A DNA stretch of 64,000 nt from Scilla litardierei (GCA_030789695.1 CM061138.1:184055051-184119050); one strand, 5' to 3'; shown: positions 43,340 to 55,551, counted from the first letter of the stretch. Program-made: numbers and translations. Notes: generated by a model not told the origin, from the letters alone.

Positions 43340-45519
43340 CTTTTATACACAATCACATGCAGGTCCTGCAGATGCCAGTAAAAACAATGTGAAGCACATC
43401 AGAAAGAAATAAAGATACTCATTTCATTACTTCATAACATGTTTACAAAGTTCTGTATAAGGAAATAACAATACAATCTTACATTACAACTGAAACATAA
43501 ATACATGGAAATGAGACTATCAAAAGAACTCACACCCAACCAGACCTCAAAGCTCAACATCCTGCACCGAAGGCTCGGACTCATCGTACTCAGGTGCCTC
43601 AGTGTATTTATGTTCATCAACTAGTGGCAACAACAGGAGTAGTACCACTGCTCAATATAGTAGATTATATCTAATCAAACCACAGAAATAATAACTGTGC
43701 ACACCAAGAAAATATGACATTAACAGATATAAATGATACAGTACAAAGATATAACACATTATGATCATTTAATGGCATCAAACTATTACAAGGTTGTACC
43801 TGCTAAGGTGAATCAATGCTAGGTCGTGACTTATAACGGAGAGTACGATGTGCAAACCGAAGACCATCTTGGACCGTGTGGTACTACTCCGAGCCGAGTA
43901 ACATGGACTCAGGATCCATAGATGGACATCCTCCCAGATACAAGCCGAAAGCAGGCTCCAATCGCTCCCAGACTCTCGCAAATTATAAGTTTCCCAAACC
44001 CCAGCGAGCCATATTAAGTTTATTAGTTAGCAGTTATGTGTCGTGTAGTATTCATGTCGGTTTATGTTGTCTAATTATAATATTATTTAAACTACGTAGT
44101 TGGGGATTATGCACAATATGCCAAATTTGTAACTGTAATGACATGACATGAGCCAATTCTCCATTTTAATCCACAATCGATACTTATCAGTATCGTCAAA
44201 ATTATCATCCCCTGGACTACGCAGTTTAAGCATAACATTAAACTTTCTAGTTCCGCATGCATAGAAACAACTTCCCAAAAGGAATAGTTTCTTTTAACTT
44301 CCAATTTAATCTAAACATTCGGTAACTGAAAATTTATTCTAGTAGTTGCATAACCAGACAATAGATATAATAATATTTATTTTGAAAAGGAAACTGAAAT
44401 TTGTAATCTTGATATCTCTGAAAATTTCAGTCGTGGGGATCAAATTTGGGATTTTATTCAAGTTGTGGGGGTACCCTAGCCTACGACAAGGTCAACAGGA
44501 CTGCAGAGCCAACAGTAATCTAACAGGTGCCGAAGGTCAAAGATTGCGGGCAAGGGGAGCCCCAAAGCCCAGACAACAAAGTGAAACACAAGAATCAGCA
44601 ACATGAGACTTCCGATGAACTCTAAGCAACTGAGAACCCAAAAAGCAGCAAAGGAGACACAAAACCTAAAATCAGCGCAAATCTGTACACAAATTCCCAC
44701 GGACGGCCAAGGTAAGGAGCCGAAGCCCCACATTAGACCAAGCACAATATCCAAGACCCCAAGCCAATTAGGAAGGGAACCAACCCCACAACGGATCAAA
44801 GAGAGTCAAACCCCTAGAAATATTTTCCAACATCATCCTTTCCCAAAAATCCAAAATTTCATGCATATTAACCATCGATTTCATCATAGAATCTACGCAT
44901 ATTAAACCAAAAATTAAACTGAAGCAAGTGGAGATAAGAATCTACCGTGAAACTACCGATGAACCAAAGAAATCAAGAAATCAGAAGCTTCAGCACAGAT
45001 CCGAATAATACCATCAATAAAATAATTCTCACTGAAGGAAGATCCAACCGAAAGCTCCAGAAAAATTAGATAATACTTACAGTTTTCGTAGCAATATGAA
45101 GAATGAGAAGATGGAGAGTTTAAATAGAGATCAGAGCAACCCGGAGAGGGGACACGTCGTGCGAGGCGAACACGGTTGAAGCAAGGGGCGGTGATGGCTT
45201 CCGCAGGGTCGTACGAGAGGTGTTCGCGTCGTATGAGAGGATGGGGGCGACGATCGTGCCGCACGAGAGGAGGGGGCGCTCGTCTCATCGAGCGGATTAG
45301 GGTTTCGCACGGTCGCGCGATCGAAGCGAGTGAACGAGAGAGGAGTGTTCGTTCGCTACGTTGGGGGGCAATCGTTCGATCCAAGTGAGTGGGGGATCTC
45401 AGCCGAGAGAAAAGAAATGAGATGGGCTTAGGCTGATGGGCCGCCCAAAGAAAGAAGGGGGAAAAAGATAAAGAAAAAAAGAAAAGGAGAAGATGAAGGG
45501 AAGAAAAAAACCCGGCCCA

Positions 45520-45575
45520 TTATATAATCTGTGCCAATATCCTTTCCATCACGATTCAAACATCCATTAACAAGG
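45520..45575 (+). pseudogene. LINE reverse transcriptase relic, left piece
   Basis: A frame reading ...ILSITIQTSINKG stops at the GAGAC target site of the nested element and continues in the same frame at 48047, so both parts belong to one LINE RT domain. Confidence 0.4.
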
Positions 45576-45580
45576 GAGAC

Positions 45581-45856
45581 GGTTAGACCCACGGGTCAAG
45601 GCCCAGGCCGCCGGCCCACCAAGCCCACGCGCGTGCACCCACTTGCCTTGAAACCCTAGTTTCTATTATTTATATGTGGGCTAGACGTCGTTTGGTCTTT
45701 TATGCTTGATTATTGATATTGTGCGACTTACATGTAGACGAGTGCGGACGTCCTCTTTGGCATCTTGGGAGGAGAATAAACCTCTTTTGTATTCACTTAT
45801 TTAGTTCTTGCTATTATTTCTCTATAAAAATTGCGCCTTTTTGTTAGATCCTAACA
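45581..45856 (+). repeat. 5' LTR of the 2.46-kb gag-only element
   Basis: 276 bp, over 90% identical to 47766-48041. It ends TTGTTAGATCCTAACA before the primer site and has a TATAAAAA-like motif near 45823-45830. Confidence 0.9.
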
Positions 45857-45881
45857 ACTTGGTATCAGAGCGTGACGATCC

Positions 45882-46223
45882 ATGACGACGGCGACGAGAT
45901 CGAAGGATAAGTTCGAGGCGTTGGACATGGGGGAGATTGAATGGGTAAAAAAATCGGTGGCGGAATCCATTGAAGGGGTAAAGAAATCGGTGGCGGAACC
46001 CATCAATCAAATGAAGACAAGTCAAGCAAAGAACGATGAACAATTCGCGAAGATCCTCTCCCTTTTGACGGCTATCCCACAAGGCGAAGGAAACCCTAAT
46101 CCGACACCAAAGGCGGCAACTTTGAAGAAGGAAAAGGAAAACGAAGAGATTTTTTACCCAAAATCAACCCTATTTCGTGGAAGAATTGGACGGGGAAGAA
46201 GAGGAGAAACCATGGAAGGTTGA
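45882..46223 (+). pseudogene. Gag N-terminal region of the 2.46-kb element
   Basis: ATG 26 bases after the LTR, MTTATRSKDKFEALDMGEIE, followed by a repeated VKKSVAE(S/P)I(E/N) heptad-like segment (coiled coil). The frame is lost before the GC-rich block at 46262-46600. Confidence 0.6.
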
Positions 46224-46261
46224 TTATCGCGAGGAGGTGCGGCGAAAAGCGGTGGAGTCTC

Positions 46262-46600
46262 AAAGGGGGCGGTGGCCCTAGCCGCCCCTTCCAGGCGTCG
46301 CACGCAAGCGAGTAGGGGCGGCCGACCCTCCAAAACAATTTTGGGGGCCGGCCGCTGCGAGCCTGGGGCGGGGGAGCCCCCCGCCTGCCGCGTGGGGCGG
46401 TAGGGCTGACCAGGCCCTGCCGGCCCTCAGCCAGGTCCGGCGACCCTGCCGGACCTCCGGCTCGTCGGCCCTGCCAGAGGGCCGGCGGGCCCGCCGGCCC
46501 TGCCAGCCCTTCGGTATCCCCGGAGGGCCCCGCCGGCCCTGCGCTTTGACCGGGAGACCCCCTGGCAGCCGCCAGGGGGAGACACTCGCGGACAGCACTT
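46262..46600 (+). repeat. GC-rich tandem-repeat-like block inside gag
   Basis: Dense CGGCCCTGCCGG-type and GCCGGCC motifs; very GC-rich compared with the LTRs. The same position in the related element at 55552 is filled with a different GC-rich repeat. Confidence 0.6.
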
Positions 46601-46872
46601 CGGGGGATTTTTCGAGCCTTCGGGACAACGATCAGCCATGGAGAACCAGTTTTACGGAGATGGACGCGGGAGAGACCATTATTACGACGGCAGGGAGGCT
46701 ACGAGGCTGATTTCGGCGATGATGCAAGCTGGGATGACTTCGAGGGCCGGCGTGGAGGTCACTGAAGGGACTATGGGGGTCGTGGAGGAGTGCCATTTAG
46801 GCAGTACGAGACCCAGGATGAGAGGAGACATCACTACCTCCGCATCACCGTGTTGGGGGGAGGCCCAAGCAG

Positions 46873-47705
46873 GTGCATTTTGGAGGAGACTGCAGGGTTC
46901 GGAAGCTGAAGATGCCGTTATTTACGGGGGAGGATCCACATGCCTGGTTGTTCACAGCAGAGATGTACTTCGCGGCGCACCACATGACTAAGGCACAGAA
47001 GCTGGAGGCGGCAGCCATCTGCGTGGAGGGGAGAGCCTTAGGGTGGTTCCAGTGGAAGGAGAGGAGGCATCAGATTCGATGCTGGGAGGAGCTGAAAGAT
47101 CTTGTGTTGGAGAAGTTCAGATATTCCCGTTTGGGGAACCTACACGAGCAGTTATATGCCCTCAGGCCGGAGGGACCGGTGCGGGAGTACATCAAGAGAT
47201 TTGAGACATTGGCAGGAAGAGTACATGGCGTGTCGGACGAGTCTCTGGAGGGCACCTTTCTGAAGGGGCTGAGACCCAGCCTTCGAGCTGCAGTGAGGCC
47301 CTACACGCCTCGGGGGCTTTCAGATGTCATCGAGATGACGCAGATGGTAGAAGACTCCCGGACTGAGGATAGGAGAGGCGGGAGCAGCTACAGTGGGCAG
47401 ATACAGCGGGTCACCTTGACTGGAGCAGGCGGAGCGGGGGTCATTACTAAGGCAGATTCTATGGGGCTTGAGAAGACGGGAAACATAACAACTCACCACC
47501 GGCTGGGGGCCAATTCCGATGGATGACCGATGCAAAGATGAGGGAGAAGATGCAAAAAGGGCTCTGTTTCAGATGTGAAGAGCGCTTCACTCCCGGACAC
47601 CGCTGTGCGGGTCGTAAGCTGCAAGTGTTGATAGCGGAGGCAGACGAGGATGACGATGTGGAGGATGAAGGAATCGGAGGGGAAGACGACTCCCACTCAG
47701 AGTAG
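46873..47705 (+). pseudogene. Gag core and zinc knuckle of the 2.46-kb element
   Basis: From about 46909: RKLKMPLFTGEDPHAWLFTAEMYF, RALGWFQWKER, LKDLVLEKFRYSRLGNLHEQLYAL, VREYIKRFETLAGRVHGVSDE, TFLKGLRPSLRAAV, the Ty3/gypsy Gag core. A stop at 47524-47526 and a frame change lead to KGLCFRCEERFTPGHRCAGR (47562-47621), a chromovirus-type knuckle, ending at 47705. Confidence 0.8.
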
Positions 47706-47765
47706 CACCACCGGTACTTTCATGCACCACCTTGAGGATAAGGTGGATTTTCAGAGGCAGAGTAA

Positions 47766-48041
47766 TGTTAGACCCACGGGTCAAGGCCCAGGCCGCCGGC
47801 CCACCAAGCCCACGCACGCGCACCCACTTGCCTTAAAACCCTAGTTTCTATTATTTTTATGGGGGCTAGCCGTCGTTTGGTCTTTTATGCTTGATTATTC
47901 ATATTGTGTGACTTATAGGTAGACGAGAGCGGGCGTCCTCTTTGGCGTCTTGGGAGGAGAATACACCTCTTTTGTATTCACTTATCTAGTTCTTGCTATT
48001 ATTTCTCTATAAAAATTGCGCCTTTTTGTTAGATCCTAACA
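47766..48041 (+). repeat. 3' LTR of the 2.46-kb gag-only element
   Basis: 276 bp, TGTTAGACCC...GATCCTAACA, followed by the TSD copy GAGAC. Confidence 0.9.
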
Positions 48042-48046
48042 GAGAC

Positions 48047-48850
48047 AGCATTGAATTCTCCATTCAAAAGACTCATCCAACATTTACTTTATCACGATTC
48101 CAACTAACCCTTCTCCTCTTTGTCAATGACCTTATAATTACAGGAAAAGTAAAGCCATCTAAGATCAAGAGCATGTCCAAAATCATGAACACATACCTTG
48201 TGGCATCAGGTCAAACAGCTATAAAAACAAATCTTTCGTTTATGCCAAACACTGAACAACTCCATTTCTAGGTTCTTGTGCTACTCAAGCACCACATTCG
48301 GTTGCGGATAATATTTGGATACGGCTGTTACAAAGAAAATATCAAACCATATTTGGTGAGTGGTTGTTACACAATTACCCTTAGAGTTGAAAAGGTCTCC
48401 ACTATCGCATTCAAAGACTCCACTGTCAAAGCCATGAAGGTACGTTCATGATATGATATTTGGCTCTTAAACCAGACCCTCAATATCTGACTATGGGTCG
48501 ACCATATTGACCAAGTCACGAATGCTACAATAATGGCAATTGGGACATAGTTCAGTGTCAGCAACACACACCATCATAATTCATCGACTTGCTCTATAAG
48601 GTACAAGGGTTGGTCAACTATATGTTAGCATGGGCCATGTTGCACTTGGGTATTTACTCCACCAAATATGCCTTCCTCAACTACATCCACCTTGCTACCC
48701 GTGTACCATTATAAGCGAGTCCTTTGGTCTTATGGTCTTTTGGACTATCTGGAATGCAAGAGACAAGTGAGCATTTCAACAAGTAATTACGACATAGTAC
48801 TCAAAGGAATCACCTACTAATTAATCTCTAACCATGGACTATTCACCTAT
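48047..48850 (+). pseudogene. LINE reverse transcriptase relic, right piece
   Basis: The frame to 48271 reads LSRFQLTLLLFVNDLIITGK, where FVND stands for the LINE catalytic FADD, then SKIMNTYLVASGQTAIKTNLSFMPN, matching the ISGQ.VN..KS...FSPN region of plant L1 RT. Further on (DNIWIRLLQRKYQT, LLNQTLNI) weak LINE C-terminal similarity persists amid stops. Dead. Confidence 0.5.
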
Positions 48851-49049
48851 CATCACCTGGGTTGGGCGTGACTATTAATTTACATGTTTGTTTATTTGTA
48901 TGTTTATTATTTTTTCTTTGTAGCAATCTTTCTCCTAATGATTTTGGGTCTTATAGAGCCCAGACTCAAGAAAAGAAACAAAAATAGTGAAATGCGCGAC
49001 TCCTAATGATTAATGTTACACGTTTATTTCTTTATTTATTTTCCTCAAT

Positions 49050-49370
49050 TCATTTGAATAGTCCTTTTAAAAGTTTTTTTCGCTTCTCATCGGTCTCCTT
49101 TCTATTTTCGCTTCTCATTTCTATATCTATATGTAATTCTTCTTTCCGTTGACATTTTAACTTTCTATTTTCTTTTTGGATTTTTAGATACAAGTCTTCG
49201 TATTCATGGATATTTTGAAAAGAGTCCCCTAAATCATTGTATTTATGTTTTGGCCCCCCTAATTTAATTAGCTTGCTAGATAAGAGTCCTTCTAGTTTAC
49301 TTCTATTTAAGGTAAAGTATATTTCGCTTAATTTAATGGAATATTCCTTTTGAATCCCTATAAAGTTCAA
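49050..49370 (-). CDS. Unrecognised 106-residue ORF
   Basis: Minus strand, ATG at 49370, begins MNFIGIQKEYSIKLSEIYF, ends in a strongly charged Lys/Glu/Arg-rich stretch (residues about 60-106). No domain is recognised and no promoter is evident. It may be a chance frame in AT-rich DNA. Confidence 0.15.
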   Translation of the reverse strand: MNFIGIQKEYSIKLSEIYFTLNRSKLEGLLSSKLIKLGGPKHKYNDLGDSFQNIHEYEDLYLKIQKENRKLKCQRKEELHIDIEMRSENRKETDEKRKKLLKGLFK

Positions 49371-49862
49371 ATTCTTTTTAATTTCATATTAAAAGTTTTT
49401 TTCACCCTTCTCATACGATGGTTTTGGTGGAGGATGATGAGGGGGATAGATGGGGAGAGGAAATGGATGAGGCAAAGGGGGTGGCAGGGGAGTTCAGATG
49501 GAGGAAGTGGATAAGGATGTGCATAGTTGGAGGAGGAGGATGTGAGGTGGAGGTGGAGGACATGATACTAGGATGTTTTAGCGAATGAAGAGGAAGGGGA
49601 GGTGTGGTGGTGGCGTGATTGGGGGGGGGGTCACAGGATGATGGGAGGGGGACGCGGGGGTGATGGCTATGGTGATCTGCCACACCCTCCTCATACGAAA
49701 CATCCCCCTATTCCTTGATAGTGGCATTTTGGGATTAAGAGGGGGAGGGGGCAATGAGCCTCTTCTACTCTCCTCATCCCAAAAGCCCAATAGCCCGATA
49801 TTAAATCAAATAATCTGATATTTGAAACTCAAAAACTAATATTTAATGGGTTAACTAGGTAT

Positions 49863-52190
49863 TAACGGGTAGGTATTAACGGGTCTGGTTAGTATTTAAC
49901 CAGACTTGGGTTAAATTTTAGATGAAAAACACTTAGATGGACATTTTCCTAGTTACGTGAATAAAGGGATCAAATCATAATATAATATTTATGTGACTTA
50001 TATCTAAAAACCCTTTCTTTTTTCTATTTCTATTTCATCCATGTTTGAACTTTGAAGTTGAAAAAGAAAAAAGAAGGCAATGTAACAGTTTGATCTCCAT
50101 TACCAGTTCACAATGAGAAGCTTCTACTACCGACTTTTTCTTTACCAACGGATACAGTAATCTACAACTTCTTCTGTTATTTGTTCTTCTTCTTCTTCTT
50201 CTTTTGTCCTAATTTAGATGGCGAATGAGGCAATGCTTCCAAGGGGACGACTCGAAAATGTGGCATTTCAATTTTTTATTTTTAGTTGTTTTCATTTTCC
50301 CCCCGCTGTGTTAAATTGGATTTGACCTAAATCTGGATGTTGGATTGTAATATTTTAAGCATGCACGCAGTGATTGCAGTGGACTGGTGCTGCATTTGAT
50401 GTGTTGATCCCATTAGGATTCTCAAAAGATATCGTATGCAAGGCCATTTACAGTTTTCACACTACATTCCTACTATCTATTATTAAATAAATAGCTAAAG
50501 CTTTCTCTTTTCTCTGTTTTATTTTATTTAAAAAAAATATGTTATTGTGCAGATAAGGGATGGGTTTGTTGGGGGTGTTTGGGACCACCTCTGTTGGGAT
50601 CTTATGCCTTCTTGATAGGATTATTTAGAAGACAATCGCCTCGTGAAATTCCAAGATCGTTGAACCAATTATAAAACTGATGAATATTTCTACAAACCCG
50701 CAACATAGTAATATATATGAAAAGTAAAATAAAACAAAAGAAAAACATACACCGGACAGTAAGATTTATACTGATTTCATTCAATACTTGGTTACGTCTA
50801 GCTGAAGAGATTACTAATACTTCAATAATCTTGGATTATATGGTATGTCGTTTAGTTTAAGAAAAAACCAAATCCGTTAAGAATCCAGCGAGGACAATAA
50901 TAAAGACAACACTTTTAGCTCTCAAACTCTCTTGGTCCCTCAGTTTGCCATCTATATTTTTACGGGTAGTTGCAAACTTGTACTAAAAAATTCACACAAA
51001 AACCTAGCCAAAAGGTTTAAATATCCTTAACAATACCTAACATGTTTATTTGAAATCCGGATCTGTGCATGCACACGCACTCGCTTTACCGCACACGCTC
51101 GTATCGTTTTAGCACTGGGCGTGAGATCGACACAATCCGCACCCCATCTTATGCCACGTGGCCAAATCATTGCCACCCGCGTTGCGCATGTCGAGCATAT
51201 GCGCGTTGCATGTCAGGCGTTGTGCCACGCTTGCTGCACACGTGGTCCTACACAATATTGGGCCGTTGCATCGAAAAAATCACCGAAAAAGCAGTGGATT
51301 GGGCTGCACGGTTCATTATTTTGGGTCTCCTGAATCCATAATCTGAAACAAATCCGTAGTGTATCAACGGGTAGGTATTAACGGGTCTGGTTAGTATTTA
51401 ACCAGACTTGGGTTAAATTTTAGATGAAAAACACTTAAATGTACATTTTCCTAGTTATGTGAATAAATGGATCAAATCATAAATATTATGATTTATGTGA
51501 CTTATCTAAAACCCTTTCTTTTTTCTATTTCTATTTCATCCATGTTTGAACTTTGAAGTTGAAAAAGAAAAAAAGAAGGCGATGTAACAGTTTGATCTCC
51601 CTTGTTGATTCACGATGAGAAGCTTCTACTACGACCTTTTCTTTACCGACGGATATAGTGATCTACAACTTCTTCTGTTATTTGTTCTTCTTCTTCTTCT
51701 TCTGTTGTCCTAATTTAGACGGCGAATGAGGCAATGCCTCCAAGGGGACGACTCGAAAATGTGGCATTTCAATTTTTATATTTTTAGTTGTTTTCATTTT
51801 TTCTCCCGCTCTGTTAAATTGGATTTGACCTGAATCTGGATGTTGGATTGTAATATTTTAAGCATGCACGTAGTGATTGCAGTGGAAGTTGCATTTGATG
51901 TGTTGATCCCATTAGGATTCTTAAAAGATATCGTATCATTTTAGCGCTGGGCGTGAGATCGAGACAATCAACACCCCATCTTATGCCACGTGGCCAAATC
52001 ATTGCCACCCACGTTGCGCATGTCGAGCATGCATGTTGCGTGGCAGGAGTTGTGCGCACGCTTGCTGCACACGTGGTCCTACATAATATTGGGCCGTTGC
52101 GTCGAAAAAATCACCGAAAAAGCAGTGGGTTGGGCTGCACTGTTCATTATTCTGGGTCTCCTGAATCCATAACCTGAAATAAACCAGTAG
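49863..52190. repeat. Tandemly duplicated repeat of about 1.5 kb with an internal deletion
   Basis: Segment 49863-50440 recurs at 51366-51937, and segment 51104-51345 recurs at 51938-52190. The middle part (50441-51100), present in the first unit, is missing from the second. Identity is high (for example GGTCTGGTTAGTATTTAACC and CGTGGCCAAATCATTGCCAC in both). The part 50760-51345 is also related to 59032-59745, suggesting an LTR-like repeat family. Confidence 0.75.
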
Positions 52191-52196
52191 TGTTTT

Positions 52197-52619
52197 TGAT
52201 GCGATCCACTTAATTTAAAAGAATAAATTCAGATTTGTGGAAGAAAGAGAAGAAATTTAATAGTGGAAAAGAAAAGATTGCTTGAATTGAAGATAACTTG
52301 ATCCTTTTCTGGAGTGGATTTCTCCCTAACTTGTGTTGATGGAACAAGTTTAATCCCACACGAACCCTAAAGATAATTCTCTTCAATTGCAAAATAATCG
52401 ATAATCAAAACTAGGGCCGGCTCGTAGGCTTAAACCCCCTGCTAATCAACTTGATAATGAAAGACTAATATGCCCCTTCTAAATGCTAAACACACTACTA
52501 AAGAACTGAGCCATGAGAAGTAAGTCACCCATCGGGTCAAGTGGAGGTCCGAGCCCACGCGTTGACCCGTGCCTCTTGCTGCGTGCCGCCTACGCCTCAT
52601 GTAAACCTGGTTCGCATCA
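52197..52619 (-). repeat. 3' LTR of a Reina-type chromovirus
   Basis: 423 bp, plus-strand ends TGATGCGATCC...TTCGCATCA. It aligns in reverse orientation with the 413-bp LTRs of the element at 55552-58246 (shared GGCCGGCTCGTAGGCTT, GGAGTGGAT.TCTCCCTA). On the minus strand the purine tract TTTTGAGGGGAATGA precedes it. Confidence 0.75.
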
Positions 52620-54256
52620 TCATTCCCCTCAAAAGACGAACCTTGTCCTCAAGGTTGAAGTGAAGTTATGAAACTGCGACATGATGTTGTCATAGGACTC
52701 CCATATCGTCTCATGGTCCGACAGTCCCGCCGTCATATCAGCACCTCGGTGCCCTGTCTGCCCTCACGTCGCACCTCCAAGACGTCATGAGGCTCTAGCA
52801 ACACTTCTAAATCTTCCGTCGGAGTAGGTGGTAGGGTAGATGTAGCCATGTGATCTCATATAGCCTGCCTCAACTGTGATACATGAAACACGGGGTGCAC
52901 TGTCGATCCTTGGGAAAGATTCAACTTGTAAGCGACTGGGCCTATCTTTGCCAAGATCTCGTAAGGCCCATAAAAGTGGGCCGCCAGCTTTTCATTTTTC
53001 CTCCTGGCCATGGATTTCTGTCTGTACGGCCTCAGCTTCAAATACACTCTATCCCCAACCTCAAAGTGAACTTCACTGCGATGACCATCAGCCTTTGTCT
53101 TCATAATCTGCTGTGCCCTCGTAAGGTGCTTCTTCAACTCCTCCAAGATGCTATCCCTCTCGCTCAAATACTGCTCTAACTGCGAAACTGGAGTTGCTCC
53201 CTTGCTGTAGTGGACCAAGCAAGGGGGTCTCTCCCATATAAGATCTGGAACGATGTAGTCTGGGCCGATGAGTCGTAGGAAGTGTTATACCAATATTCTA
53301 CCCAGGATAGCCACCTATGCCAACTCCTCGGGCACTTAGACGTAAAACAACGGAGGTACGTCTCGACACTTCTGTTGATGACCTTCGTTCGGCCATCAGT
53401 CTGAGGGTGATAGTCCATACTCCTCCTCAAGGCGGTCCCCGGCACTCGAAACAGTTCCTTCTAGAACTGGCTCATAAATACTGTGTCCCGATCTGACACT
53501 ATCGAGGTGAGGAACCCATTTAAGTGAACTACCTCCCGTATGAAAGCGTCGCCACCGTCACTTCCGTATAAGGATGCCGTAATGGGACAAAATGCCCTTA
53601 CTTGCTCAAACGGTCAACCACCACCAGAATCACCGTATACACATCAGATTTCGAAAGCCAGTCAATGAAATCCATACCGATGCCCTCACATACCTGATCT
53701 GGAAGAGCCAATGGCTGCAGTAGCCCTACTGGAACCATGCCAAGGTACTTGTGACACTTGCATATGTCACAACTGGCAACCATACTCGCAATGTCTTTCT
53801 TCATGCCTCGCCAGAACAGTTCCCTAGACATCCACATGTATGTCTGCTGAACCCTCGAATGCCCCCCAACTGCGCTCCCATGGAACCACTGAAAAATCAG
53901 CGGAATGTGCACCGATGTTCGAGGTATCACCAATCGTCCCTGAAATAGTAACATTCCCCTGTCCAGCGCATAGCCTGGGTGATCAACTGTCCCCTGGGTG
54001 AGGTCCTCTCGTATCTGGGCCAGCTCCTCATCTGCATCAACCTCCCTCCAAAGTGGTTCCCAATCTGTCAACAGCGGCACCGACAATGCTGCAATGCAAG
54101 CGACATCCCCCTGCGTGACAGAGCGTCTGCCGTCTTGTTCTCCAATCCGAGCCGGTACTGAATCTCAAACTTGTAGTTCACAAGTTTAGAGATCCACCTC
54201 TGGTGCTCCGCTGCGACCAACCTCTGCTCCATCAGATACTTCAAACTTTCTTGCAT
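52620..54256 (-). pseudogene. Reina-type chromovirus pol, 3' half (RNase H end, integrase, chromodomain)
   Basis: Minus strand. Begins at an abrupt junction (54256) inside RNase H (AAEHQRWISKLVNYKFEIQY, KTADALSRRG), then integrase HGSAVGGHSRVQQTYMWMSRE, CDICKCHK, GMDFIDWLSK, VVVDRLSK, SDRDTVFMSQF and YHPQTDGRTKVINRSVETYL with the catalytic Glu. The C-terminus FHVSQLRQAI follows at 52856. A degenerate chromodomain end (HETIWESYDNIMSQF) precedes the purine tract. Several frame changes and stops; gag, protease and RT are missing. Confidence 0.8.
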
Positions 54257-55551
54257 CCATCACACCAATCTTTCATTAGTCGTCATTGATTCCATCTCAT
54301 CACACCAATCTTTCTTGCATCCACATAGGTCGCCATTGTGCTCCACCTCACTGAATAAGGTTGGAGACTCATCACACCTGACAAATAAAGCAAAGAAGGC
54401 CATTCTCGTATGTTGGCATCTCTCATACGTTGGTCTCCAAACTTTGATAGAATCTATCTGCTGTGCAAGTTGTGGGGATAAGGTATCTCCACCATACAGA
54501 CTTGAACCATCACCTCTATTAGCACAATATCTCCGGAGATCATCCAATGACGTCGTCTTTGGTACGTGCGAGCTTGGGTCGGTAGCTCGCTCATCTGGAA
54601 CTCTTGTCGTTTTTGTCATCACCGTACCATCCAAGTAATAGAGGTTACCTTCACGCTTCCCCTTCATCAGGATCATTGCTCATCGTGTCACCTTCAAAGC
54701 GCCGTCCTTATAGTCACCTTACACTCTTATGCTTCTAATGAACCAAGCGATATCATGTTGTACTTTAGGTCGTGCACATAATGAACATCGCCTATGTCCT
54801 GTGTGACACCATCACTCATCTTTATGCAGACCGTGCCAATGCCCGCCATCGTGCATACTCCATTGTCTCCAAGAAGGACTTTATTCTACTACCTTTATAA
54901 AAAGTAGTAAAGTACTCTTTGTGGGGTGTCATATGGAACGAGCAATCCGATTCGAGCACCCATCACCCCTTCATCACCCCTTCCATCGCACCAACTAGGA
55001 CCCACTCATCCACCTCCTCGCTTTTAACGATGTTGGCGATAGCATCCTTCTTTTTATTGGCCTTTGGGCACTCTCTCGCCTAATGTCCTCTTTCCTTGCA
55101 AAAGGCACATTGATCCCTTTCGATGTCTGTGCGCAGAGCTATACTATTGGCCCTCGTCTCGGATCTATGGTTTCCTTTGTTGCCTCCACCTCTTTCATTT
55201 CCCCGGTCTCTAACCACGGTAAGCGCTTCGGACATTTGGCCCCTCATCTTCTCATCATTCTTCTTTCTAAATTCATTGCTAGTAAGAGCATTAGAAACTT
55301 CATTGAAGGTAATAGATTCTTTACCATAGGTTAAAATCGAAACGATGTGCTTATAGTTTTTATGCAGAGAGTTGAGGAGAATCATCACCTTGTCCTCATC
55401 TTCAACCTTGACGTCGATGTTCCTCAAATCTGTGAGGAGTTTGTTGTAGTAGTCGAGGTGTTCTTCAACTGAAACTCATTCCTTCATCTTGAGGCCAAAA
55501 AGCTTCTTCTTTTGGTGTAGGCGATTCTGAATGTTCTTCTTCATGTACTTC
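54257..55551 (-). pseudogene. Ty1/copia gag-protease region, downstream part
   Basis: Minus strand, continuation of the copia gag after the nested element. 55427-55080 reads MILLNSLHKNYKHIVSILTYGKESITFNEV, a copia Gag (UBN2-type) segment, then the knuckle CAFCKERGH*AREC with a stop in the His-Cys loop. Protease and pre-integrase region remnants follow (VLESDCSFHMTPH; GNLYYLDGTVM at about 54640). It ends abruptly at about 54260. RT and integrase are absent. Confidence 0.65.

Larger units (their letters stand above)
42034..45540 (-). repeat. Possible old solo LTR (chromovirus-like), split by a hAT element
   Basis: It starts TGTAACCCCCCATCTCCGGG, reminiscent of the Tekay LTR edge. After the hAT insertion comes a long non-coding stretch with TACCGTGAA blocks (44944) and, on the minus strand, TATTTAAA above GAAGATGGAGAG (near 45115-45135), arranged like the Tekay LTR around its TATA box. 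No second LTR or clear right end was found, so this is a weak inference. Confidence 0.25.
45581..48041 (+). mobile_element. Short-LTR gag-only retrotransposon (Reina-type chromovirus derivative)
   Basis: LTRs of 276 bp (45581-45856 and 47766-48041) end with CCTAACA. The right one starts TGTTAGACCC; the left one starts GGTTAG through one substitution. The target duplication GAGAC lies at 45576-45580 and 48042-48046. The primer site TGGTATCAGAGC (45860-45871) follows the left LTR. It encodes only Gag pieces. Just before the 3' LTR a HHLEDKVDFQ reading is left over from a pol C-terminus. It depends on an autonomous relative. Confidence 0.9.

Noticed and set aside
42034..45540. A complete LTR retrotransposon around the hAT element
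   Set aside because: No second LTR, primer site or coding domain; kept only as a weak solo-LTR suggestion.
50602..50784. Short minus ORF in the duplicated repeat
   Set aside because: AT-rich chance frame, absent from the second copy.
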